Assembly (NCBI GenBank): GCA_965227875.1
Contig: OZ245783.1
Span: 992,001 to 1,056,000 of the forward strand
DNA length: 64,000 bases
Direction of reading: 5' to 3'
Source: G965227875 sp965227875
GTDB taxonomy: Bacteria > Pseudomonadota > Alphaproteobacteria > Rhizobiales > JAJFHC01
The translations under genes and the position numbers were made by a program. Shown here piece by piece: positions 8,854 through 17,430 of the stretch (the stretch's first letter is position 1; each line of letters begins with the position of its first letter). Below the pieces are notes generated by a model. The model worked only from the letters and a program-made list of their open reading frames with translations. It had not been told where the DNA came from and searched no databases.

Positions 8854-10199
8854 TGAACTTGCCCTTGCTGCTCGAGTGTGTTGTCCGTTTCACCGTTCAA
8901 AATCCGGGCCAACTTGTCGTAAGTGTCGCTCAGAGTGGTTGACTCTTTCTTTCCCTGAGAAAGAAAATCCTCGATCATCGGCTGAAAGTGGATCGCTTCG
9001 TCTATTTTCGGGTCGGAACCTGGTCTGTAGGCCCCGATGCGGATCAGTTCTTCCATGTCATTGTAGGTCGCCAGTAACCGCCGCGCTTCCCGGACCACAG
9101 GCAAGGCCGCGTCGGGCACGCAGTCCGGCATGGTGCGCGAAACCGATCGCAGCACGTCGATCGCCGGATACCTGCCGCGTTCGGCGATCCGGCGGTCCAT
9201 GACGATATGTCCGTCGAGAATGGACCTGACGGAGTCCGCCACCGGTTCGTTGTGGTCGTCCCCTTCGACGAGAACGGTGAAGAGACCGGTGATCGACCCG
9301 GCCCCGGAGCCCGGCCCGGCACGCTCCAGCAGCCGCGGCAATTCGGAAAAGACCGTGGGGGTGTATCCCTTCGAAGTCGGCGGCTCGCCCCCGGACAGGC
9401 CGATATCGCGCTGGGCCATGGCGAAACGGGTGACACTGTCCATCAGGCACAGGACATCCTTTCCCTGGTCGCGGAAGAACTCGGAAAGCGTCAGGGTGAG
9501 ATAGGCCGCCTGGCGGCGCATGAGGGCGGGTTCGTCCGACGTCGCCACCACGACGATGCTGCGGGCGAGACCTTCCGGGCCCAGGTCGTCTTCGATGAAT
9601 TCCTGCACCTCCCGGCCGCGCTCCCCGATCAGGCCGATGATCGACACGTCGCAGGCCGTGTTGCGCGCCAGCATCGACAGGAGCACCGACTTGCCCACGC
9701 CGGAACCGGCGAAAATCCCCATGCGCTGGCCCTTGCAGCACGTGGCGAAGCCGTTGAGCGCCCGCACGCCGAGATCCACCGGCTGCCCGACGCGATTGCG
9801 GTCATGGGCTGGGATGGGGCGCGACTTCAGACCATAGGCGGCGATGCCGCTGGGCAGCGGGCCCTTGCCGTCGAGCGGTTCGGCTTCGGCGTTGATGACA
9901 CGGCCGAGCCATCCGTTGTCCGGCCTGATCGACGGCTGGTCGTCCCCGACGACGACCCGCGATCCCATGCCGACGCCTTCCAGCGTGCCGAAGGGCATGC
10001 AAAGGGCCCTGTCGTTGCGCACGCCGACGACTTCACATTGCACCGGGGTGCGTTGCCGGCCTTCGATCATGACGCGCGACCCGACGCTCATGGCATGGAT
10101 GGGCCCCGCCACTTCCAGCAGAAGGCCCTGTACAGCCTCCACCCGACCGTATCGCCGGGCGTCCGGCAACGCGCCGATTTCGTTGATGAGTGCCCTCAA
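8850..10199 (-). CDS. fliI: Flagellum-specific export ATPase FliI
   Basis: FliI is the F1-beta-like hexameric ATPase that unloads substrates for the flagellar type III export gate. The protein has a beta-barrel N-domain, a Walker A loop GSGVGKS (residues 165-171 from the chosen start), the Walker B region DVLCLMDSVTRFA and the family motif QRDIGLSGGEPP. The start is uncertain. I chose TTG at 10199 (449 residues, usual length, GGGGGA eight bases upstream). GTG at 10262 would add 21 Cys/Arg-rich residues and has no ribosome site. The gene is divergent from ctrA across an AT-rich regulatory region and is coupled to fliJ by ATGA. Confidence 0.94.
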   Translation of the reverse strand: MRALINEIGALPDARRYGRVEAVQGLLLEVAGPIHAMSVGSRVMIEGRQRTPVQCEVVGVRNDRALCMPFGTLEGVGMGSRVVVGDDQPSIRPDNGWLGRVINAEAEPLDGKGPLPSGIAAYGLKSRPIPAHDRNRVGQPVDLGVRALNGFATCCKGQRMGIFAGSGVGKSVLLSMLARNTACDVSIIGLIGERGREVQEFIEDDLGPEGLARSIVVVATSDEPALMRRQAAYLTLTLSEFFRDQGKDVLCLMDSVTRFAMAQRDIGLSGGEPPTSKGYTPTVFSELPRLLERAGPGSGAGSITGLFTVLVEGDDHNEPVADSVRSILDGHIVMDRRIAERGRYPAIDVLRSVSRTMPDCVPDAALPVVREARRLLATYNDMEELIRIGAYRPGSDPKIDEAIHFQPMIEDFLSQGKKESTTLSDTYDKLARILNGETDNTLEQQGQVQ

Positions 10200-10262
10200 G
10201 GCATGCGTCCCCCGCCTTCGCCGCACGCAAAAATTCGCCGTTACAGCGTTGTTCGTGCACAC

Positions 10263-10560
10263 GAATCAAATTTGCTGATCTATAGTGCGGGAAAGGCTTT
10301 AAGGGTTCGTAAACCTTGTTCGCGTGAGATCGCTCCCGGCCGGACGGCGCTCCGGCTGACTGGAACCGCCTTAGTTTCTGCGTTTTATAGTTTACGTCCG
10401 GTTTCTGACCGAACCGCTTAGTTCGTTTGGAAAAATTATATTTTGTTAACCATTTGCGGCATATCTTAACGAATAGATTAATTCGGTTTGCGTACCGGTT
10501 GACCGATATTGTGTTTAGTAGCTGCAGGACCCCGAGAGGGTGACGCGAGAGGGGATTGGA
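10263..10560. promoter_or_regulatory. AT-rich divergent control region of fliI and ctrA
   Basis: This stretch of almost 300 bases is much more AT-rich than its surroundings. It contains one CcrM methylation motif (GAATC at 10263-10267) and several CtrA-type half-sites: TTAACCAT at 10446-10453, TTAAC at 10466-10470 and TTAA at 10478-10481. The last two form TTAA-N8-TTAA, one base longer than the canonical TTAA-N7-TTAA. Such a layout suggests CtrA autoregulation, known in Caulobacter, and possibly control of fliI. I could not place -35 and -10 boxes with confidence. Confidence 0.6.
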
Positions 10561-11268
10561 ATGAGAGTACTTCTGATCGAAGATGACAGTGCGACAGCAC
10601 AGAGCATCGAGTTGATGCTCAAGTCGGATGGGTTCAACGTGTACACCACCGATCTTGGTGAAGAAGGCGTCGACCTCGGAAAACTTTACGACTACGACAT
10701 TATCCTTCTGGATCTGAATCTTCCCGACATGAGCGGTTACGAAGTCCTCAAGACGCTTCGTGTCGCCAAGGTCAACACACCGATACTTATCCTGTCCGGC
10801 CTGGCCGGCATCGAGAACAAGGTTCGGGGCCTGGGCTTCGGGGCCGACGACTACATGACCAAGCCGTTCCACAAGGACGAACTGGTCGCGCGCATCCACG
10901 CGGTGGTCCGCCGTTCGAAGGGACACTCCCAGTCGATCATCCAGACCGGCGACCTGAAGGTGAACCTCGACACCAAGACCGTCGAAGTCAACGGCCAGCG
11001 TGTGCATCTGACCGGCAAGGAATACCAGATGCTCGAGCTTCTGAGCCTGCGCAAGGGCACCACGCTCACAAAGGAAATGTTCCTGAACCACCTTTATGGC
11101 GGCATGGACGAGCCGGAGTTGAAGATCATCGACGTGTTCATCTGCAAGCTGCGCAAGAAGCTCGCCGCTGCGACAGATGGCGATCACTATATCGAAACGG
11201 TCTGGGGCCGCGGCTACGTTTTGCGCGATCCGTCGGAGAGTTCCGAACCGCTTCGCGAGTCGGCCTGA
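10561..11268 (+). CDS. ctrA: Cell-cycle response regulator CtrA
   Basis: CtrA is the OmpR-type master regulator of alphaproteobacteria; outside Caulobacter its main targets are often motility genes. The 235 residues hold an intact receiver with acidic pair D8-D9 (LLIEDDS), phospho-acceptor D51 (LLDLNLPDMSG), a switch Ser in LILSGLA and the KPF lysine. A winged-helix DNA-binding domain follows (LTGKEYQMLELLSLRKG ... FICKLRKKL ... VWGRGYVLRDP), nearly identical to known CtrA. The ATG at 10561 is preceded by GAGAGGGG; a GTG at 10540 is in frame but adds non-conserved residues. Its phosphotransferase gene, chpT, lies 7 kb away in the same motility island, and a strong terminator follows. Confidence 0.97.
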   Translation: MRVLLIEDDSATAQSIELMLKSDGFNVYTTDLGEEGVDLGKLYDYDIILLDLNLPDMSGYEVLKTLRVAKVNTPILILSGLAGIENKVRGLGFGADDYMTKPFHKDELVARIHAVVRRSKGHSQSIIQTGDLKVNLDTKTVEVNGQRVHLTGKEYQMLELLSLRKGTTLTKEMFLNHLYGGMDEPELKIIDVFICKLRKKLAAATDGDHYIETVWGRGYVLRDPSESSEPLRESA

Positions 11269-11290
11269 CGGTCGTCCCGATCCGATAGAC

Positions 11291-11320
11291 AAAAAACCCC
11301 GGCCCAGGCCGGGGTTTTTT
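11291..11320. terminator. Bidirectional intrinsic terminator after ctrA
   Basis: A perfect 30-base inverted repeat, AAAAAACCCCGGCC then CA then its complement, gives a strong GC stem with A- and T-runs on either side. It can end ctrA (plus strand) and also transcripts arriving from cheR (minus strand). Confidence 0.93.
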
Positions 11321-11422
11321 ATTGCCTGAAGAACGTCAAGAAGCCGCGAGCTCCCACGAACCGGCTAGCGGCCGAGAATTCGGGATCCGGAGAAAAATGG
11401 CTGATAACCGTAAAGGTCCGGA

Positions 11423-12295
11423 CTATCCGGCCCTGGCGGACAGCCGCGGCAGGGGGCGGCTGGGCGCCATCTCCACACCGTCAGGATCCGGCAGGGTGAT
11501 CAGGCTGCGCTGTCCGGGAACAGGCTTCAGCCGGTCCGACAGGCCCATGATCGTCTCCGCGGCGCCGAGCACCATGTAGGCGCCGGGGTTCATCTGCGCG
11601 GCGACCCGCGCCAGCACGTCGCGTTTCGTCGCCTCATCGAAGTAGATCAGGACGTTGCGGCAGAACACGATGTCGAACTTGCCCATGCGTGACAGGCTTT
11701 CGAGCAGGTTGCTGTATTCGAATTTCACCGCCGAGCGCACCGCCTCGTTGACCTGCCACTGGTCACCCGTCTGTTTGAAATACTTCATCAGCAGCGTTAT
11801 CGGCAGGCCGCGCTGCACCTCGAACTGGCTGTAGATGCCGCTGCGGGCGCGCTCGATCACCTTGGTGGATATGTCCGTCGCCACGATCTCAAAGCGCACG
11901 TTCCCGAGCTTCGCGCGCATCTCGTTCAGCAGGATTGCGATCGAGTAGGGTTCCTGGCCGGTCGACGCGGCACAGCACCATATCCTCAGGTGCGACGGCG
12001 CCGGGGATCGGGAGAGAAGCTGCGGCAGCATGTAGTCCCGCATCGTGTCGAAGGGGAGCTTGTCGCGGAAGAAGAAGGACTCGTTGGTGGTCATGGCCTC
12101 GACCACCTCGGCCTCGAGCTTGCGGTCGGCGCCGCGCCGGAGCAAGCCGACCAGTTCGGTCATGCCGTCCAGTTCGCGGTCGCGGATGATCGGACCCAGC
12201 CGGCTCTGGACGAGATATTCCTTGTTGTCGGGAAGGGCGAGGCCGGATCTTTCCTTCAGGTACCCCGAAATGAATGCATATTCGCTCGGCGTCAT
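11423..12295 (-). CDS. cheR: Chemotaxis protein methyltransferase CheR
   Basis: CheR methylates glutamates on chemoreceptors using S-adenosylmethionine, setting adaptation. The 290 residues show the CheR helical N-domain (about 1-75), the recognition motif TTNESFFFRD, the SAM-binding region WCCAASTGQEPYSIAI and the family signature FDIVFCRNVLIYF. The C-terminus carries a short Pro/Arg-rich tail but no NWETF-type receptor pentapeptide site. The ATG overlaps the cheB stop (ATGA), making it the last gene of the che operon. Confidence 0.96.
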   Translation of the reverse strand: MTPSEYAFISGYLKERSGLALPDNKEYLVQSRLGPIIRDRELDGMTELVGLLRRGADRKLEAEVVEAMTTNESFFFRDKLPFDTMRDYMLPQLLSRSPAPSHLRIWCCAASTGQEPYSIAILLNEMRAKLGNVRFEIVATDISTKVIERARSGIYSQFEVQRGLPITLLMKYFKQTGDQWQVNEAVRSAVKFEYSNLLESLSRMGKFDIVFCRNVLIYFDEATKRDVLARVAAQMNPGAYMVLGAAETIMGLSDRLKPVPGQRSLITLPDPDGVEMAPSRPLPRLSARAG

Positions 12296-13539
12296 CGTCC
12301 CCTATCCCCCGATATGAGTTTGACGATTGTTGATGCTATGTCGGGGACAGGCTGGACCGCGGCACAGAGTCCCGCCCGCGCCACGGCGCCCGGCATTCCC
12401 CAGACCACGCTGCTGGCCTCGTCCTGGGCGAGAACCGCACCGCCGCGGTCGACGATCGCCCGTGTTCCGTCGAGACCGTCCTGGCCCATCCCCGTCAGGA
12501 TCACACCAAGCGTCGACGCTCCGAAAATTTCAGCCGCACTTTCGAACATGGGATCGACCGCCGGCTTGCAGAAGTTGACCGGTGGTCCGTCATTGAGCTT
12601 GAAGACCACCTTGTCGCCCTGCTTGACCATCGTGAGGTGGCAGCCTCCGCGCGCGACGTAGACCCGACCGGCCACCGCGACATCGCCGTCCTCGGGACGG
12701 TCGCAATGCCGACCGGACTTCCGGGCGATGTGTTCTGCGAGCAGCGCGGTGAACGAATCCGGCATGTGCTGGACGATGACCACCGGCACGTGGTTCAGGA
12801 CGGGGTTGGAAAGCGAGACCAGGTCCAGAAGGGCCGGAGGACCGCCCGTGGAACTGCCCACGACCAGTATAGACGGCTTGTATCGCGAGAACGGTTTGAG
12901 TTCGAGTTCCGCGCCGGCGGCAGGTTTTGGAGCCGCGGTTGCGCGGCGGGTCATCGCTGGGGCGGGGGCAGGTGCACGCACTGCGCGCGCCGTTGCGGGT
13001 GCATGCGCTGCGGGCGGACGTGCCGGGCGCGCGGCGGCGGGCGACGGAGACGCGGCGGGGCCGGTCCCGCGGCCGGACTTGATCCTTCGCTGCGCAAGCG
13101 TCTGCACGCAATCGGTCAGGGAGGCCCTGAACACCCGCGAAGACTCGACGTTGGAGACCGTTTCCGGGCGTGTCACGATGCCCTTGGCTCCCATCTGGCG
13201 GGCCTTCATGGCCAGGCTTTCAGCGTCCGCCACACGCGGTGCGACCACCAGGACGTCGACGTCGGGATGGGCCGACCGCATGGACTGCAGCACCGAGAAT
13301 CCGTCGGTGTCGGTGGTGGCCAGATCGAGAATGACGATACCGGGGTTCTGCGTACTCATCGCACGCATTGCCGACTCGGCCCGTGAGTGCGTCGTCACGT
13401 CACCGATTTCGGGCAGTTCCGAGAGCCAGCGCGATGCAAGGCCCCTCAGCACGAGGGAATGGTCGACGACCATGATCCGGACGCTGTCCGCATTTCCCCC
13501 GCTTGCCGGAGGCGCAAATGTACGCGCGGCTGATGACAC
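12292..13539 (-). CDS. cheB: Chemotaxis methylesterase CheB with a degenerate receiver
   Basis: CheB removes methyl groups from receptors and deamidates glutamines. From the GTG at 13539 (AAGGGGAA upstream) the product is 415 residues: a receiver (about 20-130), a long Pro/Ala-rich linker (about 155-210) and the esterase domain. The catalytic triad is present: S230 (GSSTGGPP), H258 (VIVQHMP) and D354 (TGMGQDG). The receiver is altered: the acidic pair is VVDHS instead of VDDS, the switch Thr/Ser is Ala (VVAPR) and the conserved Lys is Arg (VTRPE), while the phospho-acceptor D72 (VILDL) stays. Phosphorylation control may be weak or different. The track of the same frame extends upstream, but it overlaps cheY and looks unlike any CheB. 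Confidence 0.92.
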   Translation of the reverse strand: MSSAARTFAPPASGGNADSVRIMVVDHSLVLRGLASRWLSELPEIGDVTTHSRAESAMRAMSTQNPGIVILDLATTDTDGFSVLQSMRSAHPDVDVLVVAPRVADAESLAMKARQMGAKGIVTRPETVSNVESSRVFRASLTDCVQTLAQRRIKSGRGTGPAASPSPAAARPARPPAAHAPATARAVRAPAPAPAMTRRATAAPKPAAGAELELKPFSRYKPSILVVGSSTGGPPALLDLVSLSNPVLNHVPVVIVQHMPDSFTALLAEHIARKSGRHCDRPEDGDVAVAGRVYVARGGCHLTMVKQGDKVVFKLNDGPPVNFCKPAVDPMFESAAEIFGASTLGVILTGMGQDGLDGTRAIVDRGGAVLAQDEASSVVWGMPGAVARAGLCAAVQPVPDIASTIVKLISGDRGR

Positions 13540-13556
13540 TCGGTTCCCCTTCGGCC

Positions 13557-13922
13557 TCAGAGGAGGCCGACTTCCTGAAACTTGGCTTCGATGATGTCCC
13601 TGTCGAAAGGCTTCATCACGTATTCGTCTGCACCCGCGTTGATCGCGCGGGATATGTGGTCGATGTCGTTCTCCGTCGTGCAGAACACGACCACGGGGCG
13701 GTCGCCGCCCTGCTCTTCGCGAAGCGCCGAAAGGAAATCGAGACCGTTCATGACCGGCATGTTCCAGTCCAGAAGGATCGCGTCCGGCATGCTCGAACGG
13801 CACCGTTCCAGAGCGCACTTGCCGTCCTCGGCCTCGCTTATCTCGAAACTCAGTTGTTCGAGAATCTGCCTCGCCACCTTACGGATCACACGGCTATCGT
13901 CGACAACCAGACAACTCTTCAT
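13557..13922 (-). CDS. cheY: Chemotaxis response regulator CheY
   Basis: This is a single-domain receiver of 121 residues that would carry the phosphoryl signal from CheA to the flagellar switch. All switch residues are present: D8-D9 (VVDDSR), phospho-acceptor D52 (AILLDWNMPVMNG), Thr in FCTTEN, and Lys in VMKPF. The ATG at 13922 gives the normal CheY start (MKSCLVVDDSR); the longer frame upstream overlaps cheW and is rejected. It lies between cheW and cheB in the che operon, 17 bases before the cheB start. Confidence 0.95.
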   Translation of the reverse strand: MKSCLVVDDSRVIRKVARQILEQLSFEISEAEDGKCALERCRSSMPDAILLDWNMPVMNGLDFLSALREEQGGDRPVVVFCTTENDIDHISRAINAGADEYVMKPFDRDIIEAKFQEVGLL

Positions 13923-13957
13923 GATCGGCCTTTCCGCATGTTTTTTTCCCGCAATCG

Positions 13958-14443
13958 TCAGGCGGCACGACTTTCCGTCTCGGAGTAGAAGATGCTCTCC
14001 GGATCGAGGATCATCATCAGCCGGTCTTCCAGCTGCACCACACCGACGCAAACCTGCTTCCACGTCTGGTCGAGATGGGACGGGACGGTTTCCACCTTGG
14101 ACCCTTCCGGCAGGATCACGTCGCCGACGGCGTCGACCATCAGCGCGTAGGTGCCTGCCTCCCGGCGAAGGCCGATCGCCATCGGCTTCTCGACCGCCTT
14201 GTGGGGTATGCCGAGCCTTGCGCAGATATCGATCAGGGTCACCAGCCGACCGCGCAGGTTGAGCACGCCGACGACCTCACGCGGCGCCATCGGAACCTGC
14301 GTGACCATTTCCGGTTCGAAAACATCCTCGACGTCGCCGATCGGCAGTCCGAAGAGCTGGTCCTGAATGGACACCGTCACGTATTCGCCGTCATAGGCCG
14401 TGAGGTCCACAGACGTGGTGTTGGAGGTGTTGTCCGCGCTCAT
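13958..14443 (-). CDS. cheW: Chemotaxis coupling protein CheW
   Basis: CheW bridges receptor tips and the CheA P5 domain in signalling arrays. The 161 residues form a single CheW domain: YVTVSIQDQLFGLPIGDVED, the motif VVGVLNLRGRLVTLIDI, GLRREAGTYALMVDAVGDV and the end MILDPESIF. A short Asn/Thr-rich leader precedes it. The ATG overlaps the cheA stop, so it is coupled to cheA and probably made in step with it. Confidence 0.96.
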   Translation of the reverse strand: MSADNTSNTTSVDLTAYDGEYVTVSIQDQLFGLPIGDVEDVFEPEMVTQVPMAPREVVGVLNLRGRLVTLIDICARLGIPHKAVEKPMAIGLRREAGTYALMVDAVGDVILPEGSKVETVPSHLDQTWKQVCVGVVQLEDRLMMILDPESIFYSETESRAA

Positions 14444-17271
14444 GCCGCCATCCCCATGTAACCGACGTGATTTTCAAGCACGTCCAGAAGTTTCATCCGG
14501 TCGAATTTCGCCACGTGGTCGCAGAAGCCGGCCCGGATGGAACGCTCCACGACGTCCTGGCCGGAATGGCCCGAAAGTGCGATGCACTTGGACTCGGGCC
14601 AGAGCTTGCCTTCCTGGATCGCCGCGATGAAGGCGAAGCCGTCCATGTCCGGCATCTCGAGGTCACTGGCGACGAAATCGAACGTCTGGCCCCGGCGCGC
14701 GAGTTCGATCGCCTCCTTGCCGGACCCGACCGCGGTGACGTGGAAGCCGTGCGCTGACAGGAACGGCGTCAGCATGTTCCGGAAGAACGCACTGTCGTCG
14801 ACGAGAAGCACCGTCGTCTCCACCTCGAAGATGCTGCTGTCCTCGGCCGGCTGAAGCGTCTCTGGCATGTAGTGCGCGAGGTCGAGAATCTCGGTCACCT
14901 TGCCCGAGATCACGGCGGAGCCAATAACACCGGTGCTCGACGAATGCGGATCGATATGCAGCGGTTCCTCCACCACGTCGACGATTTCGTCCACGACGAG
15001 ACCGGTATGACGGCCGCCATGTTCTATGACGATCACGGGACGGGCGCCTTCCGCACCCGGGACATCCAGGTGGATCAGCGGCATGAGCGAGTCGCGGTAC
15101 TGCACCACGTCACGGTCGGCCGAGTGCTCGACCACGGACATGTCGAGTTCCTCGAGACGGTTGATGAGCGCCAGAGGCAATGCCTTGGGATCGTCGGAGC
15201 CTGCCCTGAACAGCAGCATGGCGACCGAATCCTCGCTCGATTCGAACTGCTCAGACGCACCGGTCATCGCCGCGTCCAGCCCCACGGTCGCGCGCATGTC
15301 GCCCAGTTCGGCGACACCGGTCGGATCGATGATCATCACGACGCTGCCGTCACCGAGAATCGTGTTTCCGGAGAAGGCCTTGACGTTCTTCAGGAGGCCC
15401 GACAGCGGTTTCACGACGATTTCCTCTGTGTCGTAGACCGCATCGGCGACCATGCCGAACTCGAACCCGCCGATACGCAACACCGCCACGAATTCATTGG
15501 CTTCGAGCGTCTCCTCGGACTCTTCTTCACCCTCGCCGGCGGGTTTCGCCGGAGCGTCGGACGCGGTTCCGAACATTTCCGCCAGCCGGACGAGCGGCAG
15601 CAGACGGCCCCGCAGCCGCAGGATGGGAGAGCCGTTGACCATCTCAACCTTGTGTTCGTCGCCGGAACGGACCCGCACGAGTTCGATGATGTTGAGCTGG
15701 GGCAATGCGAATTTCTGTCCGCCCGCGCCGATGATGAGCGCCGGAACGATGGCCAGGGTGAGCGGAATCTGGATCGTGAATTTCGAACCCTCGCCGGGCA
15801 CGGAAATCACGTCGACGGCCCCGCCGATCACCTCGATGTTGGACCGCACCACATCCATCCCGACGCCTCGGCCGGAAACGTTCGTGACCTTGTCCGCGGT
15901 CGAAAGGCCGGCTTCGAAGATCAGGCGATGCACCTGTGCATCGTTCATGGCCTCCACATCGGCCGCCGTCGCGAACCCGTTTTCGATCGCTTTCTGGCGG
16001 ATCCGCTCGGCGTCGAGCCCCTTGCCGTCGTCGGAGATCTCGATGACGATGTGGCCGCCTTCGTGGCGCGCGGATAGAAGCACCCTGCCCGTCGCCGGCT
16101 TGCCGGCGGCAAGACGCTCGTCGGTCGTCTCGAGGCCGTGGTCGGCGGCATTCCGGACCATGTGGGTGAGCGGATCCTGGATCATTTCCAGCACCTGCCG
16201 GTCCAGTTCCGTATCCTCGCCGATCATCTCCAGCTCGATCTGCTTGTCCAGATCGTTGGCCAGCGTACGAATGATCCGGGGCAGCTTCTGCCATGCATTG
16301 CCGATCGGCTGCATGCGCGTCTGCATGACCCTTTCCTGAAGTTCCGCCGTTACGCTCGACAGGCGCTGCAGGGGTGCCTGCAGGGCGCCGTCCTGCACGT
16401 GGCGGCCGATCTCCAGAAGCTGGTTGCGGGCGAGCACAAGCTCGCTCACGGTGGTCATCAGCTTCTCGAGGGTGTCGACATTGACCCTGATGGATTTCGA
16501 CCGCACGTCGCGCTGCTGCTGCGGCTGGTCGCCGCCCCGGGCGGCTTCCGCCGCCGGTTTCGGATCGGCTGCCTTCGCCTCGGTTTCCCTGGGGACAGGC
16601 CGGTCATTGGCCGGCGCTTCAGCGGTCTGCGCGCCGTCGTCCGAACTCTCGTCCGCCTGGGCCTTGCTGGCGGCAATCGCATCGCGCAACGCCTCGTTGG
16701 CGTCGGGAATGAACACGTCCGACTCCGCTGCCGCGAAAATCGCATCGAGTTCATCGAGGCTCGGTTCCTCGATCAGGGCGGGCGCGCCGTCGCCACCGCC
16801 GGTTTCGGGCTCCACGGCCGCTTGTGGCTCGGGCTCGGGTTCCGGTTCGGGCTCAGGCTCTGGTTCCGGCTCGGCAACGCTTTGCCCTGTCGCCGATTCA
16901 CCGGCGGAAAGCCGTGCGAGCTGGCTGATCAGATCCTCGTCGGATCCTTCCGGCTCGTGCTGATTGACCTCGAGATCGGCAAGGATCTGCTTGATCCGGT
17001 CGATCGAGGCCAGGATGACCGTCACGGCTTCCTTCGTGACGGGCGCCCCTTCCCGGAACCGGCCCATCAGGTTCTCCGCCGCGTGGGCAACCGACTCCAG
17101 CCGCGTCAGACCGAGAAAACCGCAGGTCCCCTTGATCGTGTGTACAAGCCTGAAGATATTGTCCAGAATCTCGTCATTGTTCGGATCCTGCTCGAATTTC
17201 ACGAGCTGGACATCGACGACATCGAGACTTTCCTCGGTCTCCGCAAGAAAATCACCGAGAAGATCGTCCAT
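14440..17271 (-). CDS. cheA: Hybrid chemotaxis histidine kinase CheA with C-terminal receiver
   Basis: CheA autophosphorylates in response to receptors and passes phosphate to CheY and CheB. The 943 residues hold an Hpt domain with H44 (LVHTIKG), a Glu/Pro repeat (about 155-172), a Glu/Pro/Asp-rich linker, dimerisation and ATPase domains (HMVRNAADHGLE, then GRGVGMDVV), and two CheW-like modules instead of one. The end (about 815-935) is a complete receiver (VLLVDDSAFFRN ... VASDLEMPDMDG). The extra receiver may act as a phosphate sink or adaptation element, as proposed for other hybrid CheA proteins. The start MDDLLGDF at 17271 has AGGAGGGG upstream. It is the first gene of cheA-W-Y-B-R. Confidence 0.95.
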   Translation of the reverse strand: MDDLLGDFLAETEESLDVVDVQLVKFEQDPNNDEILDNIFRLVHTIKGTCGFLGLTRLESVAHAAENLMGRFREGAPVTKEAVTVILASIDRIKQILADLEVNQHEPEGSDEDLISQLARLSAGESATGQSVAEPEPEPEPEPEPEPEPQAAVEPETGGGDGAPALIEEPSLDELDAIFAAAESDVFIPDANEALRDAIAASKAQADESSDDGAQTAEAPANDRPVPRETEAKAADPKPAAEAARGGDQPQQQRDVRSKSIRVNVDTLEKLMTTVSELVLARNQLLEIGRHVQDGALQAPLQRLSSVTAELQERVMQTRMQPIGNAWQKLPRIIRTLANDLDKQIELEMIGEDTELDRQVLEMIQDPLTHMVRNAADHGLETTDERLAAGKPATGRVLLSARHEGGHIVIEISDDGKGLDAERIRQKAIENGFATAADVEAMNDAQVHRLIFEAGLSTADKVTNVSGRGVGMDVVRSNIEVIGGAVDVISVPGEGSKFTIQIPLTLAIVPALIIGAGGQKFALPQLNIIELVRVRSGDEHKVEMVNGSPILRLRGRLLPLVRLAEMFGTASDAPAKPAGEGEEESEETLEANEFVAVLRIGGFEFGMVADAVYDTEEIVVKPLSGLLKNVKAFSGNTILGDGSVVMIIDPTGVAELGDMRATVGLDAAMTGASEQFESSEDSVAMLLFRAGSDDPKALPLALINRLEELDMSVVEHSADRDVVQYRDSLMPLIHLDVPGAEGARPVIVIEHGGRHTGLVVDEIVDVVEEPLHIDPHSSSTGVIGSAVISGKVTEILDLAHYMPETLQPAEDSSIFEVETTVLLVDDSAFFRNMLTPFLSAHGFHVTAVGSGKEAIELARRGQTFDFVASDLEMPDMDGFAFIAAIQEGKLWPESKCIALSGHSGQDVVERSIRAGFCDHVAKFDRMKLLDVLENHVGYMGMAA

Positions 17272-17430
17272 GCTTTCGCCCCTCCTAACCACTTTTGAGC
17301 AGTCATCCTGCATCGAGTGGAGAGAATTGCCCGGAAAGAGTTAAAATTCCTTTTCGGGCCGGAGCGATTCCGGGACGTCAACGATTAAGGATTGTCGAAA
17401 AACTGCACTGGAGGGCGGTAAACGGCAGGA

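Noticed and set aside
13540..13818. N-terminal extension of CheB up to 13818
   Set aside because: The extra residues overlap cheY in another phase, are Arg/Gly/His-rich and match no receiver. GTG at 13539 has a good ribosome site.
16800..16880. Short tandem GAGCCG/CCGGAG repeat as a mobile or variable element
   Set aside because: It encodes the Glu-Pro repeat linker of CheA in frame and is a normal low-complexity coding stretch.
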